Source: Ophiobolus disseminans (taxonomy: Eukaryota; Ascomycota; Dothideomycetes; Pleosporales; Phaeosphaeriaceae). Taken from it: DNA of 64,000 nt. The position numbers and the translations under genes are program-made. The notes beneath the pieces are model-generated. The model saw nothing but the letters and a program-made list of their open reading frames with translations, had not been told where the DNA came from and did not search any database. Shown here piece after piece: positions 46,163-58,524 of the stretch. The DNA lies in assembly GCA_010093685.1 (NCBI GenBank), contig MU006243.1, forward strand, positions 256,360 to 320,359, written 5' to 3'. Position 1 is the first letter of the stretch. Every line of letters begins with the position of its first letter.

Positions 46163-47206
46163 ATGTCTTCACTATATTCTATAATACTGCGTCTCGCTAT
46201 ACTCAGCATCTTTGCACAGGTGCACGCTTCAATTCCTGCGCGTGTCATCCATCATAACATTGGCACTGGAAAGTATCGAAATACATCAAAGTCTACTGAA
46301 GGCTTATTACCCTGGGAAATACAAAAAATCGCATTTCTACCCACCCTCCACTTCGCCGCAACACCAAACGAAACGATCATCTGCCTCCAAGACATTCTCA
46401 AAAGCTAACTCGACGACATCCTAAGCGCTCTCGGCAAGGAATGAACATACATTGGCCTCGGCCGCGACGACACAGAACGCAAAAGGGGCCCGTTGGACAA
46501 ACTTCCTAAAAACACATCCGCCATGGGCGCGCTGACTTCTATCCTGTACCGCAGCAATGTATGGGTCTACGAGAAATGGACGCAGTTCTGGCTCAATCCG
46601 AACGCGACTGCCGGCGCGCCAGCAGCGGACTGGGGCTCGACAACCCCTTGAATAGCTACGATGGGCCATCTCCAGCATAGTCGAGGGAAGAAAACTATCT
46701 TTGCGACGTGCACGCAGTTTGATACGCATAGCGCCAAAGCGAGAATCGAAAGCGCGAAGGCTTTACTTGTGAATGTCTACGAGGAAATCACGCCGTATAA
46801 CCCCGGCTACGAAGGCGATTGGCGCCCTTGGTTCGTAGCCGCTGACCTCAACAGCGATGCAAGAAACGTGGCGTCTCGCCTTCTTAATGGCAGTGTGTTT
46901 GTGCTTAATGCCAATAGCTCGTCGCCGTTTTATCGCGATGGTGCTAAGCCTGAGTTGCGCGATGTGAGGGAACGGGCGGAGTGGAGGTATAGGTATAATG
47001 CAGCTGACACAGTTCGGCGTGTAATTAGCGATTCGACGAATATTGTGTTCGTGGGCGAGAAGGATGAGGGGAGTGGGTGGGATGTTGTGGGGAGTAGTGT
47101 TTTGGGGATGGGGCTGGTGATGGAGAGTGTGGGAGGGTGGGTGTTGTGGATTTGGTGTGGAAGGGTTGAGGATTTGAGGGGATTGTGGGGAGGTATATCT
47201 AGGTGA
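46163..47206 (+). pseudogene. Broken secreted endonuclease/exonuclease/phosphatase-fold gene
   Basis: Intact relatives are secreted fungal proteins of the EEP (DNase I-like) superfamily acting on phosphate esters. One reading frame runs from a signal-peptide-bearing ATG (SLYSIILRLAILSIFAQVHA) to 47206 but carries in-frame stops at 46406-46408 (TAA), 46442-46444 (TGA) and 46649-46651 (TGA). Around them the family pattern continues: ARVIHHNI, then ETIICLQDIL, YIGLGRDD, SILYRSNVW, IFATCTQFD and WFVAADLNSD. Each stop is one transition from a sense codon expected there (Gln, Trp and Arg by my recollection of the family). There is no frameshift in the first 700 bp. The C-terminal 60 residues look less conserved. 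No introns with good signals remove the stops. Confidence 0.8.
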
Positions 47207-48045
47207 GCCGGTTTATGATCTGTTTCTTCACCGTCTTGGGAAGGTTGTAGTTTATCTCGGTGGTGTTGTGTGAGTGTGCCCAGTGCGAAGTAAAGGAGAT
47301 GGTTTATATGGATATATGAGTAATGACGACAATCGTATACGGGAAGTGTTCGGTTGTTCGTCCCTCGATTAAGGTGCTGTTCGTAGAGGGTGACTTTCTA
47401 TGGCCGGACTTTTCGCAGCATAGGACGAAGGACTTGACATCTCGGTAGGTGTTCAAGTACACACGCTTTACGTTGACAGCCTCCGTGCTTCTTTTTTTCT
47501 CTTACTGAATCAGAACATGGAGACCTTCAAGATTGCTGCTGAGCACTGCATAGTCCTACAGAGTATGGCGGGTTGACGAAATGGGGATATTGAAAGGATA
47601 ATCTTGGACTTCAAAGCTCATTGAACTACAGGTTCGTGTGAGTCGAGGGAGCAAAGTCTTGAAGTTGTTTAGGTAAAATGTCTTGAGCAACTGCTTTGTT
47701 TCGTGTCTATTACTGTCAACAAGCTACAATCGATCTGTGAGTGATGTGAATCCTTCGCTTTGAGGAGCGTGGTGTCGTGCAGCATATAGTAGAAAGCAGA
47801 TGTAATCCTACTGAACAAGAAAGGACGACTACGTCACAAGCCAATATACCTCATCGGGCAGGACTATTTACAATCTAAGGCACAAACAGCAACTGACCTG
47901 TGGCAGGCACGCGTCGTCATTGGAGTCTAAGCGAGCAAAGAACCCCTCAGTGGGGCACGAATCTCAAAACAACAGGCACGACCTCGACGCACCACTGCCC
48001 CCCCAGATCTCCACTCGATCTGCCATTCTCTTTTACACATTCACC
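47207..48045. other. Intergenic region before the EBP1-like gene
   Basis: 840 bp with the 3' side of the EEP relic and the promoter of the next gene. No protein-like frame and no clear repeat. Confidence 0.4.
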
Positions 48046-49537
48046 ATGGCCGAAGAACAAGTTACAGGTACGTGTGGAGCTCGAAATGATGATAGGCTAG
48101 CTATTGCGCTCCCAAAAGGCGCGCATGCCGAGCTTCGGGAGCAATATTAAACAGTCAGAAGCTAATTTCGAGCAACAGATTACTCGCTCGGGAACCCGGA
48201 CACGTTGACCAAGTACAAGGTCGCCGCGGAAATCTCCCAGAAAGTCCTCAAGGAAGTCTCTGGTGCGTAGTGCCAATCCCGGCAGGAAATAGCGTCGGTG
48301 GCGTGACGTGGACTGACATGGTCGCAGGATGGATCAAGGCCGATGCCAGCATCGTTGAACTCTGCGAGCGCGGCGATACCCTACTAGCCGAGGAGGTTGG
48401 AAAGGTTTACAAGGGCAAGAAGGTATCCAAGGGAATTGGACACTGTACCACCATCTCGCCGAGCTCCTACGTCACCCCATATACCCCCCTCAAGACGGAT
48501 GTCGAGGAAGCCGCGGCCACACTCAAGGATGGAGAGGTCGTTAAGATCCAGCTGGGCGCTCAGATCGATGGATTTTGCACAATCGTTTGCGACAATGTTA
48601 TCGTTGGCGGCGAAGGCGAGGTTACCGGACGGGAGGCAGATCTCATTCTAGCCACATACTACGCGAACGAACTGCTGCTGAGATTGATGGTCCCGCCGGG
48701 TTTAGTTGCGCAGGGTGACGAGGAGGAACAAAAGAAGGCGTCGTCAAAGAAGCCATACACACAGACCCAGATCACCCAGATGCTCGAGAAGGTCGTCAAG
48801 GCATACGAATGCAATCTGGTTGAGAGCACCACCATTTGGCAATTTGAGCACAACGAGATCGAGTCAAAGAAGAAGATTATCTTAGCACCTGGCGAGGGTG
48901 TCAAGGGTGAGGGTCTCCCGGACGTCGGCGAGGTCTGGGGCGTTGAGATGGGTGTCAGCCTTGGAAGCGGAAAGGTCAAGAACAACGGCAACAGGACCAC
49001 TCTTCACCGACGCACAGATCTCAAGTACCAGCTCAAGCGCCCCACTTCGCGGTCCCTCCTATCCGAGGTCGTCAAGAAGTTCGGCACATTCCCCTTCAGT
49101 CTGCGACAACTCGAGGACGAAAAGGCCGCCAAGGTTGGTGTTGTTGAGTGCGTGCGTGGCGGCGTGCTCCGTCAGTATGAGGTGGTCGTCGACAAGGACA
49201 GCAAGCCTGTTGCTAGGCTGTTCACCACTGTCGGTAAGTAGTCGCCCTTAGTTTCTGGGAGCTACATGATGGGTCAGCTACAGTCACGAAGAAAAACACT
49301 AACCCGGTGACAGCAATCACCAAGAACGGCCTGCAGCGTCTCGCACAACCCCCGGCGCTAGATCTCGAGAAGTACAAGTCCGACAAAAAGATTGAAGACG
49401 AGGAGATCCTGAAAATCCTCGAACAGCCTGTTGGAAAGGCCTCGATCAAGAAGAACAAGAAGAAGAAGAAGAAGCCTGCCAAGAAGGCCGCCGCTGGAGA
49501 GGCTGCCGCCGAGGAGGAGAGCGGTGACGAGGAGTAG
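48046..49537 (+). CDS. PA2G4: EBP1/PA2G4-like protein (methionine-aminopeptidase fold)
   Basis: Homologue of mammalian PA2G4/EBP1 and fission-yeast 42-kDa curved-DNA-binding protein, a ribosome- and nucleic-acid-binding protein with a peptidase-like fold that lacks activity. Four exons (introns about 48068-48178, 48263-48327 and 49234-49313) give 411 aa. The creatinase-like fold spans residues 10-350: SKGIGHCTTISPSSYVTPYT, then VVKIQLGAQIDGFCTIVCDN, IWQFEHNEIESKKKIILAPG and FGTFPFSLRQLED. The metal-binding residues of true aminopeptidases are not all evident, as in other EBP1 proteins. The lysine-rich C-terminal tail (about residue 385-411) is typical and binds RNA in relatives. The identification is strong; the exact role here is by homology. 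Confidence 0.93.
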
Positions 49538-51021
49538 GCGCAGAGGACGATTTTGGAAACGAAAAGGACAAGCTAGTCTGATACGTGACCTGAGTTCGCC
49601 GATGATGGATAACACGCCGCTCAAGGCTTTTCGATACTCCAGCAACTGTACTGAGAGCATGCCCCGTCTAGTCCGGTTTGAGCGCATGAGGTAGTGACTA
49701 CAGCAGTCTAGAAAATAAACAATGAGCCCGGCTCGATGTCTCTCCTGTTGTTGTTTTGCTCCTGATTGGGTATATGAATGAGAGCCCGCTGTCGGCCGAC
49801 GTAGCCTCATATTGATATTGTGAGTCAGTACGTGTTGGGGAAATTGTGAGACTCCAGCCGTGACTTACTCATCTGACCCGTGAAGGTAGTTCTATGATCT
49901 TCTAAGAGGGTTCATTGATCGCATCATGATCTCGTGGTACGATTGTGAGCATGTAAAGTATGACAGGGCACATAGGGGAAGGGATTGCCATCGACACACG
50001 ATCTCTTCATTTCACGATCAGTCAACTGTCCTATTTTCCGAATACTCCGGTCAAATTTCACGTACGTTGTCAGAAGCTCAACCAGTTCTTCCTCTTCCCC
50101 TGCGCTCTTGACGTGTCACAGGGGCGCAACTTACTTCGAAAGTGAGCACCAAGGGGTAACATTGCTCAACAGAAGGCTCAAGTATACTCTGTTCGACTGC
50201 AGGACGATGGTGGTTGTGCTCCTCCTTGTGCTGCTCTGATCATGTTAGGGTTACTTGTTGGAGGGGACCCAAAGGACAGGGACAGGGACAGGGGACGGCT
50301 TCCTCTCACTTGAGACGGTTGCCAAACTTCTCACGATCGTACCCGAACTCCAACGTAGAATCACGATTGTGCTTCAAATTCAATGCCAGATCATGAGGTA
50401 GTACTCCGGTTTTCACGCATAGTATACAGCATCTTCATGACCTTCAAAACACCACATTAGCCCCTGAATACGTGGTGTTGGTTTAGAGTTGTATGAATGA
50501 CGTGATATTTTTCTGTAAATATCACCTCGTATCCCGTTGAAGCAATGAGCTATCGCTGTTTCGCTGCACGTGTTCAAAGTTAGTATGGTGAAGGTGAACA
50601 CACTGGCGGAAGAGGCGGAGGGTCACAATCCATCCATACACCTCACCACCTCCTTTACATCCCACAACCCACCTCATCGAAAACCCAGCTAAAACTGATA
50701 AAATCAAATCCTTCTTCTGCAGGATCATTTTCCGAGCGATTTCGGCGGATTGCGACGATCGCGTTGCGTGGGATACGTGCGAGGGGGGCTCGGACGTTTT
50801 CGAGAGTTGCTGATTAAGGTCTCCTTCAATTTGTACATCTTCGGCATTCATCCTACAACACCCTGCACCAGCACCAGCCACCCACACAACAAAGGTGCAC
50901 CAAACAAGGGCGCTGTCTGCGCAGAAGGCCAATTAAGGGCAGCACGTGCGGTGAGTAGACTTTTCCGCCTGGCTTTGTTGAGGCATCGCGCTTATAATGT
51001 TGCAGTTTCCTTCACGTCGCC
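49538..51021. other. 1.48-kb intergenic region
   Basis: 3' flank of the EBP1-like gene and promoter of the PHD gene. A short GGGACA-type repeat (three units) lies near 50273-50295. No protein-like frame. Confidence 0.45.
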
Positions 51022-54000
51022 ATGCCGGCCCTACGCAAATCAGCCCGCGCGCCACTTCACAGCCGGTCCAGCACCACCCCGTATGCCTCACCCACCGGCA
51101 CCCCCAGCGAATCCATGGGCACCAAGCGACAGAGTCTTATGACTGAGTGGACTGAGCCGGCGCCTCAGACCCTCGCGCCCTCGTTTGAAGAGCACGGCTT
51201 CGCGAGAGTTGGCGTCCTCGAGACCATGGCGCCCCTCGGCGTGCCCCCTTCAGCGAAGGTGATAAAACGCTCACGTGCACTGGGCGAGACGGCTGCCCGT
51301 AACGCGGCGTTGGGCAGGGGGACTGCGGCGTTTGGTGACGAGGTCGGATCGACCCCGGAAATGACGCCTGCGCGCGAGTTGGAACCTGATGATTCCGAGC
51401 GCCAGGACGAGGACGAGATGCAGGTCGACTTCCCCCTGCAGGACGAGGAGGAGGATGACGACTATGAGCCCACGGCAAAGACAAAGAAGAAGGGCAAGGT
51501 CTCGAAGACACCCGTTAGGGGCAAGACGCCTGTGCAGAGCAAGACACCCATCCAGGGCAGGACGCCTGTCAAGAACGGGACAGGCAAGGCGCCGTCAGTC
51601 TCAGCAAGCCCCGCCGTCCAGGCTGTTCAATCCATGCCCCAATTACCCGCACTCGCCATTGACCCCTCTGTTCAACGCATCTCAACTGCAGTCGGTGCCG
51701 CAATGCTGCGCGCAGTTGATGCGAAGAAAGAGCAAATAGGCATTGCTCTAAAAGAGTTATGGGAAGAGGGCAAGGCGGATTCTATGATCGTAAACATGAT
51801 GGACGCCGTCATTCGGGAAAACGCGAGCGACGAGCAGTGGCGCACGTTTCGCGTCCTCATCAAGCAGTCCCGCAAGCGACAGAGGAACGATGCTAAGCTG
51901 AGGCGGCTCCAAGATGCAAACGCTGGTCGGCGAGGCGTTGACATATATGGAGCCTCGAGTCCGAGCCACCAGTCTTCACCACGGGCCAGCAGCGCGGTTA
52001 ATCGCGACGACTTAACATCCGGCATTCGTGACATGGCCGACCAGAAACTCGCAGTCCCCTCGACTCCTGCAACTACAAGTGCTCATCACGCCCTGCAAGT
52101 ATCTATTGAGCAAAATTCGGATACAGCCCCACCTCACCCATTCATCACGGCCCCGGCTATTCCGGCAGCAGACACGTCCGCCGAGTCAACACCGCGCCTA
52201 CAGTCAAAGTCGCCTCGCAAGAAAGCAGCCACAAACGGCCATCCTGCATCGGATGCTATGGATATCAATAGAGGCTCTTCAAAGACCGCAGCGACTCCAG
52301 CAGAAAAATCACCTGAGTCTGGTGGCGGGAGTGACTCTGAACTCTCTGATGTCAATGAAGAAATCGTGCAGAAAGGGCCTCCAGAGCCTGTACAAGCAAA
52401 CGGTAAGGTGATAAATCCTGCTGCTGCTGCTGCTGCTTTGAAGAAAGCAAAGAGCGCCGCTTTTGCCCGTGCTGCGAAGAAATCGAAACCGAATGCGGGG
52501 AAGCTTTTTGGCAAACACGCGCACAAGGCGCATCAGCCTACGCCCGAGCAGATGGAGGAGTTCGACAAGGCGTATGAGCTGCGGAAAGAGATGGTGAAGC
52601 AGCAACCAATCCGGCGGTTCGATCCCGATTTCCCAGTGTCCGACGTCCGCTTCGATGACGAGATCAACGACACAGAGTCTTTGACCGAGTCCATGATCGC
52701 TGTTGGGCCACCAGTAGACTCTGATCAACCACGGAGAGCAGGTCGAGTGCCCTCTCATGGTGCGAAGCGGTTACGGGAGGATGGCTTCAGATTTTCGTCC
52801 CCTCTGGCTGAGTCGGCTAGCGGGACACGGCCGTCGACTCCAGCAGTCGGCCCAGCTCCGAAAAGGATCAAACTGACTCACGGCAACACTGCAAGGACAA
52901 AGCGATCGTAAGTCACTCCTGTTACACATTTACACGTTGGGCAACTGCGGTTGGACGACGCCAGTACCCGCTGCAACGCAGGGGTATTGGTGTCGACTGA
53001 GCAAGCTTTACGTGTTTGCAACGCTGCTTTCCTAAAATCTGATCGAATCATCATGAAGACTAACTTTACGTGCATAGACCGGTTAAGAACCGAGAGGGAG
53101 GACCCATTGCTGGTGTAGCCTATGTGAACGGTGGTGGCGGTTCGAGACAGCTGGGGCCTGACGACAATGACCCAGTAAGTGCCACTCAAATTCCCGATGC
53201 ATCCAACCACACCTTTCCTCTTCCACCACACAACCCATCAACAACTCTCAGCTTTTTCCAACCCCCATCACAAATGTTACTCACAACAAATTTCACACCT
53301 CTCAAACTGCCTTTATCACCGCCACTTTCAGTATTGTCTTCGCCACTAATCGAATGCCAGAACTCGCCGCAGTCCGACAGCGACGACCTCTGTTCAGCCT
53401 GCAAAGGCGCAGGTGAGTTTGTCTGCTGCGAAGGCTGTCCACGCGTTTTTCACCTCTTATGCTGCGATCCACCGCGTCTTGACGTTCCTGAGGATGAGTT
53501 CTACTGTTACGAATGCAAGGCAAAGAGTCCGGCCGATGACTCTGCCGAGTCGCACTCAAGGCTTGGGCCGCTCTTCAAGGCTATCGAACGCACCAACCCC
53601 CGTGCATTCTCTCTTCCATTTGAGATCCAGACTCTATTCGAGGGTGTATCTGCACGAGCTGATGGTTCATATTATGAGGAGATCAAGAAGTTCCCATTGT
53701 GAGTCTGACGCGTCCTGTCGCGTGATTCGACACTAACGCGACACAGAGCAAAGAACAGTGGCTATGGCCACCAAAAGCCCGACTACACGAGGATCCTTGA
53801 TAATGACCAAAAGCCCATCTTGTGCACGCAGTGCGGTGCTTCAAGTGGCGGCAAGCGCCAGATGCTGAAGTGCGACTTTTGTCACGCGCACTGGCATTTG
53901 GACTGTGTCGATCCGCCTCTCGCTAACCCCCCACACATTGGCATGGAGGCCTCTCAACGTGACGCGTGGAGGTGCCCGCGACACATTGAGCACGACCTTC

Positions 54001-54745
54001 GCAGCGGACTCCTTCTGCAGCACGATCTCAATCACCTGGACGATGATGTTGAGATGCCCGACGCCGCGCCGGTTGTCCGGGTCGCACGCAAAGTCCGGAA
54101 GCGCAAGCACACCAAGGTCATCGAGCCTACCTTCTCACGTGGCATGCGCAATAACGGCTTGATTGAGATTATAAACGATCCCGATGATGACACTGATGGC
54201 GAAGGCAACTACGTGTTTGGTCCTGATGATCCCAAGGATCTCAACTCCAAGGTGTTCCGCATACCAGAGAGGGGAGTCATCCTCGACTTCGTCAGCAAGG
54301 TCAAGAGGTTCGTGCGCTCATCTCATCACATCATCATAACAACTAACACGTCTCACAGCGGCCGTGTCACGAAGGATTACGAAGCGCAGCAAGCGGCGAA
54401 GGCTACTGCGCAACGGAAGGCATCCATGCAGAACCTCATTGCTCGCCCCATGCGTACACAGCAGGCAGCACTCAACCTTGTGCGCATGGCAAACAAAGAG
54501 CAGGACATGCAGATGGGCGAGGGCAAGCTCGACGTGCTCCTCCTCACGCTCACTGTAAGACTCCTCTCCTTGTGCCCCACTTGCATTGTTTTCGATCATC
54601 GGCGCTAATTCGCTTGAAACAGGCCGAAGCCGACAAAGATGTCACCGCCGCCGTCGACAATGCTGGCCCTCCTTCCGTCAACGCAGACGAGCGCGAACAG
54701 CTGTTGATGATCCAAAAGCTCATCGCGCGCCGTCTGAAGGGTTGA
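51022..54745 (+). CDS. RCO1: Double-PHD protein, Rco1-like (Rpd3S histone deacetylase)
   Basis: Likely subunit of the Rpd3S histone deacetylase complex, which reads H3K36-methylated chromatin and suppresses cryptic transcription. Six exons give 1066 aa, with introns 52908-53077, 53175-53360, 53699-53746, 54308-54358 and 54555-54622. The first 660 residues are disordered, with a KTPVRGKTPVQSKTPI-type repeat. PHD finger 1 is at about residues 670-720 (LCSACKGAGEFVCCEGCPR, then FHLLCCDPP). PHD finger 2 is at about 799-850 (LCTQCGASSGGKRQMLKCDF, then HWHLDCVDPP). A conserved region between them (FKAIERTNPRAFSLPFEIQ) matches the Sin3-interacting part of Rco1. Intron 2 is stop-free and a multiple of three. 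Fission-yeast Cph1/Cph2 are alternative orthologues. Confidence 0.85.
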
Positions 54746-55976
54746 GCGACTTTCAGCCGATTGTGACCCGAGCTTTTAGCCTCGACGCCACTGCAACCCT
54801 AGCGACGAGTCTGGACCATGGGAAAAACTTCCATCATGCAGTAAAAACACGCAGCATCTTTCCGATATATGCTCCTGCCTTGACTGTCTCTTAGCTTCTG
54901 CATTGTGCGCAACGGGCTTGCGGCTGGCTGAGTGGTGATTTCAGCTCCTTCCCTGAACCATACGAGACACTTGTTCGCTACACGAACGCGCGGCGGAACC
55001 TCGCCAACAGCACACTACCTATCTTGTTCGCCAACCTCCTGAATAGCTCACTCTTCGGAGTCGGCTTCGTCGTGGATTATACTGGAACCTAATCGCGACA
55101 ACATCGAGAACTTTTCCCTCCCTCTGCACACCCATTTTCCCTTTCCATCAGCCCCCATCGTCCCCCAGCAAGCTTTTCCGCGGCGGAAATGCTTGCGCTC
55201 TGTACCAATCTGCATAGCGAGGAGTTTTGTTCTTTCCCCCGATAAATCTTATGTACATTTTTTACAACAGCTCGCGGACCTGGGTTTGGTTCATTTGGCG
55301 CTCACTTTTTGGGGGAGTGCTGTCTTGTATCTTACACACCGTCTACCTTGGCTTGTCGCCTTTTTGCTCTTTTTTGCTTCCCCATTTGCATAGTAGGACT
55401 CTGGGCTTGGGTGGGATTCTTGAAAGGGAATGGGGTATGGGTAGCTTAGCGGATGGAATATGTAGGCTTTTTTTCTCACCTGACTTCTTGGACTGGATAG
55501 GAGAATTAAGATGGAATGTTAGCATATCTGAATTCGTACACTCTGAATCTTATGTTGTGATGTACAACAGTCTCGGCATCTACATTCTAGTGTCCAGAAA
55601 TAACATCAGCTTCGCCACTTGCGCGCCACGGATGATGGATTGATGATCCGAGTCCAAGAATCCTGCTCGGGCTCACTCCTCCGTCTGACACGTTGCGCAC
55701 GACATTCCGAAACAAGCAAGGGGTGTGGGTACCGCGGCGCCCAACCCAGAAAATGAAGCGCGTCACAAGAGTCAAGGGAAGTGGCACAGAGGACTTGAGA
55801 GTGTGTGTTTGATTGGGTGGGGTTCGTGCATCGAGGGGGCGGAAAGAGCAATTGCCCCGATTTGTGCCCTTGGATACGTGTTTGTCATACACACGTGTCG
55901 CGCATCTATCTAGGTTACACCTGCATCGTACGGCTAGGAAAGAAACAGCCCGTGCAAGAAGGAAATGGGGACATGC
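54746..55976. other. Tail-to-tail intergenic region
   Basis: 1.2 kb of 3' flanking sequence between the PHD gene and asparaginyl-tRNA synthetase. Short frames only; no recognisable feature. Confidence 0.45.
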
Positions 55977-57764
55977 TCAGGGCTTGCAGCGGCCAAAGTA
56001 ACGCGGATACAGACAGCAATCGCGGACGGTGTGCTGCTTGCAGAGCCAGGCGAGGAAGCGCTCGAGGCCGAGGCCGTAGCCGCCGTGAGGCGAAGAGCCG
56101 TATCTATGTGCGTGGTTAGCAAAACATGTCTCGCGGCGAGGCGGAGTGTTGGACAAAACTCACTTCCTCTGATCCGTATACCAATAGTACGCCGCAGGAT
56201 CGATCTGCTCCCTCGCAAACGCAGCCATCAACTCATCATAGTTGTCCATCCTCATGCTGCCGCCGACAATCTCGCCGACGCCGGGCATCAAGCAGTCGAC
56301 GCTCTCGGTGACGCGCGCATCGTCCTTGTCCTTGAGCATGTAGAAGGCCTTGATGGCGGTGGGGAAGTGTGTTAGGAAGATGGGGCGGTTGATGATGTCT
56401 GTCATTCGGCGTTCGGCGGCTTCAGCAATGTCGTCGCCGAACTTGTGGGGCTCGCCATCCTCGTTGGGGATGTTGTGCTCGACGAGCCAGTCGATTGCGT
56501 CTTGGTACTTCATGCGCTTGAAGGGTCGCTCGGGCATGGCGAATTCGGGGTTGAGGTCGGTGATGTGCTGCTTGATGACCGGGTCGGACATTGTGACTTC
56601 GATGACGCGGCACATGACTTCTTCCAGGTGGGTGAGCAGGTCGTCGAAATCAACGTAGTCGAGCTCGGCTTCGATGTGGGTGTATTCAGCGAGATGGCGG
56701 CGGGTCAGGGACTTTTCCGCACGGAAGGACTTCTCGATGCAGTATACATCGCCCATGGATGGCAAGCAGGTCTCGAGGTAGAGTTGGGATGATTGTGTTA
56801 GGTAGGCTTCTTCGTTGTAGTAGCCGAACTTGAAGAGCGTGGCTCCACCCTCGACTTGAGTCTGTACGAGCGCTGGGGGAGAAACTTTGCGTAATCGCAG
56901 CTCCTTGTAGACTTGGTTGAAGGCGAACTCGACAGCATCACGGACGATCATGACCTTGGACGCGGTCTCTCCGCGCAGGGTGAGGTGGCGCAGGTCCAGC
57001 AGTGTCGCGTGCTCAGTGTCCTTTGATACTCTGTTGGTGATGGCGTCGTCTCCACCAGCCGCCTTCCAGCCATCTTGGATCTTGTAGTAGTCTGCGTGGA
57101 GTTCGCGATCGTTGGGTGCATGCGCGCCTGCCGGTACCTCCCTCAGCTCACCGAGGATCTCCATGCTCGTCTCACGTGTCAGTGTGAGGGCATCGTAGGT
57201 CTTCGCAAGCTTGCCGGTCAGGATGACCTGCATGTAGCCATAGCCGTCTCTTAATGTGACAAACATGACGTCTTTCTGTCTTCGCTCACGATGTACCCGT
57301 CCGAACACTCGTACTCGTGTGCCCTTGACCTCTTTGCCGTCGCCGAGCGTGATCTTCTTCGCGTCGGTGTCGTCGAGCTTAATCTTGACAGGCTTTGACA
57401 GGCTGGTGTCCTCTTCCAGTACGACTTTCTTCGCCTCGTCGAGTACGATGTTGCGGGCAGTCTCTTCCTTATGGCGCAGCGCGAGTTGCTCCTCCTCTTT
57501 GCCGGCCTTCTTCTTCTGCGTTTTCGCATAGTTGACTGCCTTCTTCAGCGCAGATTTTGTCGCATCTTTCCATTCGAGTCTTGACGTAGCATCTGCGCCC
57601 TCTGCGACCTCGCCAGTGACGCTCTTTCTTGTCTTGTATTTCGCAGTCTCGCCGCGGGTGAGGAGGGCGTATCCTAGCGACTTGTAGGGCAGTGATTCGT
57701 CGCCAGTTTGTTCTGCGGTATCGTGGCCGACGTCTTCGTCGATATAGTAGGTTGCGTCCGCCAT
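55977..57764 (-). CDS. DED81: Cytosolic asparaginyl-tRNA synthetase
   Basis: Class IIb aminoacyl-tRNA synthetase charging tRNA-Asn with asparagine. Two exons (intron 56104-56163) give 575 aa, the normal eukaryotic length. The N-terminal 120 residues are a lysine-rich eukaryotic extension. An OB-fold anticodon domain follows (VRVFGRVHRERRQKDVMFVT). The catalytic domain starts near residue 265. Motif 2 (FRAEKSLTRRHLAEYTHIEA) is at about residue 345. Motif 3 (GLGLERFLAW) is at about 543 in the second exon. The dipeptide HGG (GSSPHGGYGLG) before motif 3 is typical of the Asx group. No targeting peptide is seen, so the product is cytosolic. Confidence 0.96.
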
Positions 57765-58524
57765 GGCGACTGCAATTGATGTGGGATGCTAACGTTGAGC
57801 TGTGTGTGTTGAATTGTTGTGAGCTGCCTCCAATATTTGAGTCACCCCGCCATGACTCAATTACCCCTCGGGCTCGTGCGCCGCGACTGTGAAGCACTCT
57901 GAGTCTCGATAAGACTACCTATAATTTCCCTTATCTTTCAACAAACAGTCAGCTTCTTTGATCCTGCTCGTACGGAGGTCAAGATCCGACACCGAGCTCA
58001 GAAGTCAGGTTCGCATTGCATGCGCTCCGACGCCAGTCGCAACTCTCAATATACTGCGACGCATCCTGATTGTACTTACGTACATAATTTGACAGCACTT
58101 TATCTCTTGACAGGCTCGCGAACGTCTCCAGAACGTACTTTTAGAGCCTTTCATGAGATTTGACGAAGTGCTCATGTTGATCTCGCTACTTACGATACCA
58201 TATCCCCACCCACTTGGAGAACAACTAGTAAAAGTACAACTGCAGTGTTCAGGAAATGTGCACCACCTATGCCCGAATGCAATGACCTCCAAACATGTGA
58301 TATCGCGCAAAGTCGCGTCATACCTAGGCATTTCCAACATCACAAGCTCGTTGCGACCCCAATGTTCCCCAATTCCGCGCTTACAAACTAGTTTAGGAAG
58401 GAGGCATCTACCTTGCACACCCGAAATAGTCCTCCAGATACGTAACTGTGACTATATTTGAAAGATTTGGCGAACGTCCGAAGTATTATTTTGTCCATAT
58501 TTCGACTTTGCACACCAAGCAACC
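57765..58524. promoter_or_regulatory. Divergent promoter of AsnRS and the dioxygenase-like gene
   Basis: 760 bp head-to-head spacer. No frame looks coding. No specific element recognised. Confidence 0.35.
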
